Of a DNA stretch of 9,012 bases, positions 1 through 4,525 are shown piece after piece (position 1 is the first letter of the stretch; every line of letters begins with the position of its first letter). This stretch comes from CAYIRQ01 sp964365905 (GTDB lineage: Bacteria; Patescibacteriota; Gracilibacteria; Peribacterales; Peribacteraceae), in NCBI GenBank assembly GCA_964365905.1, contig CAYIRQ010000065.1:1-9012 (forward strand), in the 5' to 3' direction. The position numbers were made by a program, and so were the translations under genes. Under the pieces are notes generated by a model. That model did not search any database and was not told where the DNA came from. It saw nothing but the letters and a program-made list of their open reading frames with translations.

Positions 1-10
1 TCGTGTTCTC

Positions 11-137
11 ATGCAAGATGAGCCTGAACGGACATCAGGGGTAGTGAGCGGTTACCTGCTTCTCGCTGTACCTCTATCTTCGTCGCGGGTATTATGATCT
101 CTATATCATCAATAAAGCCCTCGCGAATGTCGCGGCG
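11..137 (+). other. Probable frameshifted 5' end of the ferric reductase-like gene
   Basis: From ATG 11-13 one frame reads a hydrophilic N-terminus leading into a hydrophobic start (SGYLLLAV at 44-70). The frame that continues into the 138-731 gene is open only from 48, after TAG at 42-44 and TGA at 45-47. Skipping one base near 71 (in 'tacctc') joins the two into GYLLLAVLYLRRGYYDLY, a sensible first helix and loop for this family. So the gene probably starts at 11 or further upstream and carries a +1 insertion, either a real mutation or an assembly error. Inference from reading frames only. Confidence 0.4.
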
Positions 138-731
138 GTGCAGCTCGGCATCGTGCTGCTTGCAGGGCCATTGAATCGGCTCTTCTCACGTTTCCATAAA
201 GCTGTCCTCTTCCGCAAGGCGCACGGCATCACGGTCTTTTTCGTCGCGCTTGCGCATAGCGTCATTTCATTCTTCTTTCTGCCGGAGCACTTTCCACGGG
301 AACGCTTCTTCACCTATGGATTCTGGCCGTTTTTCTTCGGTCTCATCGGCATTGCTCTTCTCTTCTTCCTCTTCTGCATCTCCAACCAATGGGCAATGCA
401 GAAGATCGGACCGGAGCGCTGGTGGCGGCTGCAGCAGTGGGGCGCGCGCGGCGTTTTTCTGCTCGTTTTCTTTCATATGTTCGTCATGAAGTGGAGACAG
501 TGGTTATCCTGGTATCAAACCGGAGGAAGCGCTGAGCTACGGCATCCGGAGTGGCCCGGCGCGGGGCTGCTCACGGGATGGTTCCTTGCATGCATCATTG
601 CGATCCGGCTTGCGGAGGCAGTCCACCATCGCTTGGGGCGGGCTGTCGTGATCGCAAGTTGTATCCTGCTCCCCGCTCTGTATGTGCTTTCATTCTGGTG
701 GGGGAGCACTATCGAGGCTAAGCCTCTATAG
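138..731 (+). CDS. Ferric reductase-like heme-binding membrane protein, 5' end probably frameshifted
   Basis: I read this as a polytopic membrane protein of the ferric-reductase-like transmembrane type, which carries heme b between helices and moves electrons across the membrane. Seen: about five hydrophobic segments; candidate heme ligands His29 (KAHG), His40 (ALAHS) and His113 (FFHMF); and a WWRLQQW stretch like the family's W-R-L-H motif, with Gln where His is common. The start given is a GTG inside a hydrophobic stretch and is unlikely to be native: the same frame stays open upstream to 48 and encodes a plausible first loop (RRGYYDLYIINKALANVAAV) but has no good start codon. The last residues (TIEAKPL) and the TAG stop come from the palindromic repeat at 705-740, so the native C-terminus may have been replaced. 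No cytoplasmic flavin domain is present. Family assignment is moderate; substrate unknown. Confidence 0.6.
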   Translation: MQLGIVLLAGPLNRLFSRFHKAVLFRKAHGITVFFVALAHSVISFFFLPEHFPRERFFTYGFWPFFFGLIGIALLFFLFCISNQWAMQKIGPERWWRLQQWGARGVFLLVFFHMFVMKWRQWLSWYQTGGSAELRHPEWPGAGLLTGWFLACIIAIRLAEAVHHRLGRAVVIASCILLPALYVLSFWWGSTIEAKPL

Positions 732-740
732 TCAGGGAGG
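705..740. repeat. Palindromic 36-bp repeat, copy 1
   Basis: The core at 710-730 is a near-perfect 21-bp palindrome (TATCGAGGCT-a-AGCCTCTATA, one mismatch at 713), flanked by AGCAC on the left and GTCAGGG on the right. The same unit recurs at 2146-2181 in direct orientation, 34 of 36 bases identical (differences at 713 and 738). This copy supplies the last codons and the stop of the upstream gene and replaces the start of the downstream VOC gene. There is no T-run, so an intrinsic terminator is not favoured. Confidence 0.8.
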
Positions 741-1079
741 AAATTCTATGGAACGATCTTCGGATGGAAGCTTGAGGATTGGCCGATGCCGGATGGCTCG
801 ATCTATGTCGGTGCGCGTACGACCCCTATTGATGAGAAAACACGCATGCCCCTAAAGCCTGGAGCAATCAATGGAGGCATTATGAAAAGAACAGAGCATG
901 CGAAAACCCCGATCTTCGCGGTCAACATCTCTTCGATTGATGACTATGTGAAGAAGATCGAAGCGGCAGGCGGCAAAGTGGTGAAGCCGAAGGAGGAGAT
1001 CATGGGTATGGGTTATTACGCCTATATCGCTGACCCCGACAAGAATCTCCTCGGATTGTGGGAGGATGGGAAGAAGTAA
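741..1079 (+). pseudogene. VOC-family (glyoxalase/bleomycin resistance-like) protein, N-terminus missing
   Basis: The reading frame resembles single-domain VOC proteins of the form '...KFY..IFGWK...': KFYGTIFGWKLEDWP at 741-785, then MPDGSIYVGAR, a GGIMKR strand, and the C-terminal half (VNISSIDDYVKKIEAAGGKV, then YYAYIADPDKNLLGLWE), ending TAA. Family members begin about 15-20 residues earlier with a beta strand that carries a metal ligand. Here that part is absent: upstream of the lysine codon at 741 is the palindromic repeat, and the frame closes at TAG 729-731. The only in-frame ATG near the start is at 786, in the middle of the domain, giving 97 residues. The conserved late Glu (LGLWE) is kept. 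It is most likely a non-functional remnant. By chance it lies in the same frame as the upstream gene, separated by a single TAG. Confidence 0.65.
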
Positions 1080-1127
1080 GAATGCAAAGAAGCGTAGTCA
1101 AGTATTCATGACCAGCCTGCACCTATT

Positions 1128-2033
1128 TCAATACCTCATGATGGGTTCAAAATATCCCCCGCCTTTCTGATGGAACGAATATGCTGCTCGGTCATGTAGT
1201 GTAGTTTCAATAGGCTCCATTGTTTCTACATCAAAGTGAACGTATAAGGACCATTCTGACACATATCTTCCAGCATAGTATGTTCCAAGTGGATGAAGTC
1301 CCGTCACTGGATTCCCAGAGGAGAATATTTCTTCAGCTGACCAATTTTCTACCGAGTGAGGAATATCAGGTGTTTGAGAAAGATAATCACTAATTGAATT
1401 ATAGGTATTGGTAAAATCTTCAATTCGGATCTTTGGGTTTGCTTGATAATACTCCTTAGCTCTAGCAATAAGCTTTTCCTCATCTTTTTCTGCGTCTTTT
1501 TTCTTAAACGCAAAATCACATCGCAAATCTGAGAAGCAGTGTCGCATATTACCTGGATTTGACATTTTATTGCATAGAGTTGGGTCACATTGTGCCTGTG
1601 CTATCCTAAAGTAACATCTATCTTGCGAATTTCCTAACTCCATTTTTGTACAGTCCACACGCCTCTTCAGAGCAGGGCGCAAGAAAGAATGATATCCAAA
1701 GAGGGTTCCTATCACTAAGACGAGTATCAATGCATGCGCTATTAGTGTTTTCACTGCCTCTCTTCGATATCTCCACAAGCCAACGATAACCATAATTGCT
1801 GAATAGACCGTAAGAACAACCCATCCTCCCAGCTCAATGAGCCAGAGAAACAAGTATCCTGATGTATCAGCTCCGAGATAATTTTGCTCCAACAACGAAT
1901 TTGTGACTCCTATCACCATCAAGTAGAAAGCCAGCCATGGTACTACAAGGAAAATCCAGAAAAGTAGGGGTTTAAAACTTATCTTTTGCGAAGGGGAAGT
2001 TTTCTCCGCTGTTCCTTCCATGCTGCTGAGCAT
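1128..2033 (-). CDS. Three-TM membrane protein with extracytoplasmic six-cysteine domain, function unknown
   Basis: I do not recognise the family. Using the ATG at 2031-2033 (AGAGG about 8 nt upstream; the frame is open to 2150 but that extension looks non-coding) the product is 301 residues. Hydrophobic segments lie at about 21-43, 60-87 and 96-115; the Arg-rich loop WRYRRE between the second and third puts that loop in the cytoplasm and the C-terminal two thirds outside. That domain has six cysteines (128, 140, 149, 154, 166, 172), an even number consistent with disulfides, followed by a charged helical stretch (KKKDAEKDEEK) and a Tyr/Trp-rich C-terminal part. Codon use is clearly AT-richer than neighbouring genes, suggesting recent acquisition. 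It lies, convergent to the VOC remnant, inside the segment bounded by the two 36-bp palindromic repeats. Confidence 0.7.
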   Translation of the reverse strand: MLSSMEGTAEKTSPSQKISFKPLLFWIFLVVPWLAFYLMVIGVTNSLLEQNYLGADTSGYLFLWLIELGGWVVLTVYSAIMVIVGLWRYRREAVKTLIAHALILVLVIGTLFGYHSFLRPALKRRVDCTKMELGNSQDRCYFRIAQAQCDPTLCNKMSNPGNMRHCFSDLRCDFAFKKKDAEKDEEKLIARAKEYYQANPKIRIEDFTNTYNSISDYLSQTPDIPHSVENWSAEEIFSSGNPVTGLHPLGTYYAGRYVSEWSLYVHFDVETMEPIETTLHDRAAYSFHQKGGGYFEPIMRY

Positions 2034-2145
2034 ACAGGAACCTCTGAAGAAATCCACCTCTGATCTCCGGTAATTCTCGGGAGGCCTTTTTGCATGCCTG
2101 CCGATGGTGTGATGTGAAGGATTCTTGGTTTTCCTGAGGCTTTGA

Positions 2146-2181
2146 AGCACTATAGAGGCTAAGCCTCTATAGTCAGGGCGG
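2146..2181. repeat. Palindromic 36-bp repeat, copy 2
   Basis: Second copy, with a perfect palindrome at 2151-2171 (TATAGAGGCT-a-AGCCTCTATA), between AGCAC and GTCAGGG. It is in direct orientation with the copy at 705-740. It lies about 110 bp upstream of the membrane protein start and about 30 bp beyond the end of the toxin-like fragment, so together the copies bound a 1.4-kb segment. Confidence 0.8.
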
Positions 2182-2208
2182 ATTGAGAGAATTCACGTGA
2201 AGCTTGTT

Positions 2209-2331
2209 TCAATACTTCTTGTAGATGTTCCCCCGGAAATCGATATTCACGATGATGTTCTCTCCGGTTGCAGCGCGAGCGAAGAGGATGCGGATGTCGC
2301 CGAATGCATTATGAACGCTTCTTGCGCTTCT
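2209..2331 (-). pseudogene. C-terminal fragment of a RelE/ParE-like toxin
   Basis: Downstream of the AbrB-type antitoxin, in another frame and overlapping its last codons, a 40-codon open stretch without a start codon ends in FGDIRILFARAATGENIIV and NIDFRGNIYKKY-TGA. This resembles the final strands of RelE/ParE-superfamily toxins ('GDYRIIY...IVTIL..GHR..VYK'). A full toxin is about 80-95 residues, so the N-terminal half is missing. The position matches where the toxin partner should be, which supports the reading. An alternative is a frameshifted C-terminal extension of the antitoxin gene. Too short for a firm family call. Confidence 0.4.
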
Positions 2332-2650
2332 TTATGCGCGCGAACTCCTTTTCTGAGCGTTCCTTGATCTTCCGGTAGCCCTTCTCACCCTGAATTTTCT
2401 TAATAGCCTTGTCCATGAGCCTGCCAAGCTCCTTCGCTTCAATCCCGTGAGGAAAATGCAGACCGCAGTTTCCACGCTCATCCTCCCAGAATTCGACATC
2501 CGTCATCGGGGGATCCATCATCGGCATGATCACGAGGTACCCTTCTTTCGTTTCCTTCGCGAGAAAGTGCTTCATTCCATGACGCTCGCGCCACTCCTTC
2601 GGGAGGGTCACGACGCCGTTCGGCCAGAGGGTGAGGGTTTTGGAGACCAT
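2309..2650 (-). CDS. AbrB/MazE-like (SpoVT-AbrB) antitoxin or DNA-binding protein
   Basis: The first 45 residues look like a swapped-hairpin AbrB domain: a beta strand (KTLTLWPNGVVTLPKEW), then RERHGM and a second strand (EGYLVIMPM). The 113-residue protein then has a linker, a helical part (ELGRLMDKAIKKIQ) and a strongly basic tail (IKKRKKRS). In this family the N-terminal dimer binds operator DNA and the C-terminal part usually holds the partner toxin. The gene immediately downstream appears to be a truncated toxin, so this antitoxin may now be an orphan. No clear Shine-Dalgarno sequence precedes the ATG at 2648-2650. An IS630 element is inserted 44 bp upstream on the side of its promoter. 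Confidence 0.6.
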   Translation of the reverse strand: MVSKTLTLWPNGVVTLPKEWRERHGMKHFLAKETKEGYLVIMPMMDPPMTDVEFWEDERGNCGLHFPHGIEAKELGRLMDKAIKKIQGEKGYRKIKERSEKEFARIKKRKKRS

Positions 2651-2683
2651 GGGGCGTTAGAGGAATACTAGGAAAACGAGGAA

Positions 2684-2712
2684 AGTATACATTACTATAC
2701 ACAACGTCTTAA
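2684..2712 (-). promoter_or_regulatory. Possible hybrid promoter formed by the IS left end
   Basis: On the minus strand TTAAGA (2712-2707, inside the left inverted repeat) stands exactly 17 nt from TATACT (2689-2684, in flanking DNA). This matches sigma-70 spacing, with hexamers 4/6 and 5/6. Transcription would start near 2677, about 27 nt before the antitoxin ATG. It is a motif-based prediction; the -35 is contributed by the IS. Confidence 0.35.
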
Positions 2713-2726
2713 CTAAATGCGCATAA
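2695..2726 (+). repeat. IS630 left terminal inverted repeat
   Basis: CTATACACAACGTC at the outer edge. 26 of 32 bases match the reverse complement of the right end; the conserved inner block is TGCGCAT. The transposase stop codon (TAA, minus strand, 2711-2709) lies inside it. Confidence 0.85.
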
Positions 2727-3751
2727 TTTCTTCAGTGTTTGACTGGAGGAGTGCCAAGAATCGAAGACGGATTCCACTGCGAACGCGACATCATCGAGCG
2801 AAGGAAAATACTGGTTGTGCATACAGCGACGGCGGGTGAGTTTCCATACGCGCTCGATCATATTGAGCTCCGGGCTGTACGGCGGCAAGTATGCGATGAG
2901 GAATCCGGGGCCCTGGGTCTCTCTCCATTCTTTATGCAGTTTCGCATGATGGTAGCGTGCATTGTCGAGAACGAGCACCACCCTCCTGCCGCTCCGTCCG
3001 CTCGCTTTTCGCACGTGCTTCAGAAATGTGAAGAAGGTTTCTCCGTTGAAGGATGCATCTTCACGCTGGAAGACGAATGCCCCATCTCGTAGTCGCACGG
3101 CACCGAAATAGCCGACGCTCTCCCGCGTCGGATGGTGCAGGAGCACGGGATCCTTTTGTTCCGGTGGAATCCACATGCGGCATGTCGATCCGTAGAGTTG
3201 GAAATGCACTTCATCGCTCATCCAAACATCCACTGCAGGATCTGCAAGAAGCGCGTTCAGTTTTTTTTGAACTGCAACTGCTTTTCAGGATCAGCATGTG
3301 CGATCAGATGCCTCGGTGCACGAAGACGGAATGAGAGTTTGCGGAACAGACGCTGGCATTGCCGCACCTTAAGTACGACGGAATATTCCCGTCGAATGAA
3401 TGCCGAAAGTGTTTTTCCGTCCCACAGATTGCCTGTGAGCCCAACGTCTGCGGGTCGCTTCCGCAGAGCCGCACCGATCTTCATGAGATGCTCTTCGGTA
3501 AGGCGGGATGGGCGCCCGGAACGCGGCTTGTCGGAAAGAGCCGAGAATCCGTTCTGTTCAAATCCCTTCGTCCAGTTCTCCACCGCACGGACGCTGTCGC
3601 CTAGTTTCAGAGCTACGTCCGGACACGTCATGCCTTGGCTGACGAGCAGAACGGCATGGAGTCGATGATCGTATCGCGCTTCTTCGGAACGACGAATTTC
3701 ATCCTGCAATCCCAAGACGAGATCGGGGTTTGAGATGGTGAGTGGTTGCAT
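2709..3751 (-). CDS. IS630-family transposase, two frames joined by -1 frameshift
   Basis: DDE transposase that cuts and pastes the element into TA targets. Frame 1 (3751-3257, 164 residues) carries the DNA-binding half: a helix-turn-helix around residues 38-66 (SQGMTCPDVALKL...AVENWTKGF) and a second, winged-helix-like region with LSDKPRSGRPSRL. It ends FKKN-stop right after an A8 run. A -1 slip there yields FKKKLNALLADPAVDVW and continues in frame 2 (to 2709) with the catalytic core: first Asp in MSDEVHF, second in LVLDNARYHH, and Glu in PPYSPELNMIERVW about 36 residues later. The joined product is about 347 residues, normal for the family. All three catalytic acids are present. The start at 3751 has no obvious Shine-Dalgarno sequence. 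Frameshift expression is known in many IS630 elements; here it is inferred. Confidence 0.88.
3261..3268 (-). other. A8 slippery tract for programmed frameshifting
   Basis: Eight consecutive A on the coding strand at the junction of the two transposase frames. Zero-frame reading gives ttc-aaa-aaa-aac-tga; a -1 slip gives an extra Lys and enters the catalytic frame. Confidence 0.7.
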
Positions 3752-3776
3752 GAAATTGTTCTACACCCCATGCGTG

Positions 3777-3808
3777 TAATGCGCAACTACTTATGACGCT
3801 GTGTATAG
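3777..3808 (-). repeat. IS630 right terminal inverted repeat
   Basis: Read on the minus strand from 3808 it begins CTATACACAGCGTC and contains TGCGCAT, matching the left end at 26 of 32 positions. A TA duplication follows at 3809-3810. Confidence 0.85.
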
Positions 3809-3837
3809 TATTCTTACTGTCAACACACAATTTGGCA

Positions 3838-3885
3838 TCACTTCCAGAGCGTCCCCTGTGCCAAAGATGGGCAGGAAAAAGGTGT
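3838..3885 (-). pseudogene. 3'-end stub related to the secreted protein gene, copy A
   Basis: Minus-strand codons read TPFSCPSLAQGTLWK-TGA. The last seven residues and stop (AQGTLWK) are identical to the end of the secreted protein encoded at 4526-5866, while several codons differ at synonymous positions. The frame upstream is not recognisably coding, so this is a decayed paralogue end rather than a recent DNA duplication. The stretch between it and hicA (3886-4009) holds an open frame reading SITDATALKTAWEMPAL that may belong to the same lost gene. Confidence 0.45.
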
Positions 3886-4009
3886 CAGGAACCGTTTGCA
3901 TTCGTGATACTACCTAAATCCTGCGCCAACATAGCACCTCTGCTGTGATAGCGCCGGCATCTCCCATGCAGTCTTCAGGGCCGTTGCGTCCGTGATGGAG
4001 CCGTAATTT

Positions 4010-4225
4010 TTACAAATGCGCCAAGAATTCCTCCACGGGGACTTTCGCCTGCCTCAGAATTCCCGCCAGAGTTCCAACTGCAACTTCCTTATGCATGGGA
4101 ACGACGCAACCCTCTTGGCCCTTCCGAAGCACGACATGACTCCCACGTTGTCGTACCTGTTCAAATCCCATCCGCTCCAACGTTCGAATGATGATCTTGG
4201 CGGAGGTACGAGGCAGCTTAGGCAT
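4010..4225 (-). CDS. hicA: HicA toxin (mRNA interferase)
   Basis: Small dsRBD-like toxin that cleaves mRNA in a ribosome-independent way and is neutralised by HicB. The 71 residues match the family's usual 60-80 and its landmarks: an N-terminal helix (SAKIIIRTLERMGFEQVRQ), the GSHVVLRK strand with the catalytic His at residue 30, a PMHKEVAVGTL segment, and a C-terminal helix (GILRQAKVPVEEFLAHL). The ATG overlaps the end of hicB by 8 bp, so translation is probably coupled. No residue expected for activity is obviously missing. The stop is TAA at 4012-4010. Confidence 0.9.
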   Translation of the reverse strand: MPKLPRTSAKIIIRTLERMGFEQVRQRGSHVVLRKGQEGCVVPMHKEVAVGTLAGILRQAKVPVEEFLAHL

Positions 4226-4421
4226 GTGCCATCGTGAACGTCGTAATGAACGTCTGCGTAGGGTGCTTATCCGGAAATTCCTCGAGGTAGAGCTCGGTTG
4301 CTTCCTTCAGATTCTCGAGAGCCTGTTCCATTGTTTCCCCCTGACTTACGGTTCCGAGTTCCGTACATTCTGCAACGAAGAGATTTCCTTCCTGATGGAT
4401 GACGGCAGTGAATGTACTCAT
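4218..4421 (-). CDS. hicB: HicB antitoxin, short form
   Basis: Partner of HicA; the partial RNase H-like fold covers the toxin's active site. Seen: FTAVIHQEGNLFVAECTELG (strands 1-2 with the family's 'G.FVA.CPELG' pattern), SQGETMEQALENLKEATELYLEE (helix), and a short TTFTMAHA end that overlaps the hicA start. At 67 residues it is the short type and shows no C-terminal helix-turn-helix or ribbon-helix-helix domain, so any autoregulation is not explained by a visible DNA-binding region. The antitoxin gene comes first, and the initiator ATG at 4421 lies only 6 nt downstream of a perfect -10 box. Confidence 0.85.
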   Translation of the reverse strand: MSTFTAVIHQEGNLFVAECTELGTVSQGETMEQALENLKEATELYLEEFPDKHPTQTFITTFTMAHA

Positions 4422-4427
4422 GCTTCT

Positions 4428-4436
4428 ATTATATCA
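4428..4436 (-). promoter_or_regulatory. Extended -10 promoter of hicBA, likely leaderless
   Basis: On the minus strand TGATATAAT combines a TGn extension with a perfect TATAAT. Only GAAGC plus one base separates it from the hicB ATG, so transcription should begin at or very near the A of the start codon, leaving no room for a ribosome binding site. No convincing -35 is seen 16-18 nt upstream. Confidence 0.55.
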
Positions 4437-4440
4437 CGAA

Positions 4441-4485
4441 TCATTTCCACAACGCTCCCTGTGCAACGGGCGGATCGAAGGGCAC
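4441..4485 (-). pseudogene. 3'-end stub related to the secreted protein gene, copy B
   Basis: Minus-strand codons read VPFDPPVAQGALWK-TGA, against VPLDPPIAQGTLWK-TAA at the end of the 4526-5866 gene: 11 of 14 residues identical with mostly synonymous or conservative codon changes. Similarity fades upstream of the Val codon. It sits between the secreted protein gene and the hicBA promoter. Confidence 0.55.
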
Positions 4486-4516
4486 CCTGCACCAGTCGCT
4501 CCGCTCCGGTGCAGGG
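4485..4516 (-). terminator. Perfect 9-bp hairpin after the secreted protein gene
   Basis: CCCTGCACC (4485-4493) and GGTGCAGGG (4508-4516) enclose a 14-nt loop, 10 nt past the minus-strand stop at 4526. No U-run follows, so it would be a weak or factor-assisted terminator, or a 3'-end stabilising hairpin. Confidence 0.35.
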
Positions 4517-4525
4517 CAGCGCCCA

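Larger units (their letters stand above)
2695..3808 (-). mobile_element. Complete IS630-family insertion sequence, 1114 bp
   Basis: The element starts and ends with CTATACACA..CGTC inverted ends, and each end abuts a TA dinucleotide (2693-2694 and 3809-3810), the target duplication typical of IS630/Tc1-mariner elements. It carries one transposase in two overlapping frames joined through an A8 tract, and nothing else. Both ends and the DDE residues are intact, so it looks potentially active. It is inserted just upstream of the AbrB-type antitoxin gene. Confidence 0.9.

Noticed and set aside
705..740. Palindrome as an intrinsic terminator of the first gene
   Set aside because: No T-run follows, the hairpin contains the stop codon, and the same unit recurs at 2146-2181 in a different gene context.
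3817..3822. TTGACA (minus strand) just outside the IS right end as a -35 for the antitoxin before insertion
   Set aside because: In the reconstructed IS-free sequence it would be only 12 nt from TATACT, too short for a sigma-70 spacer.
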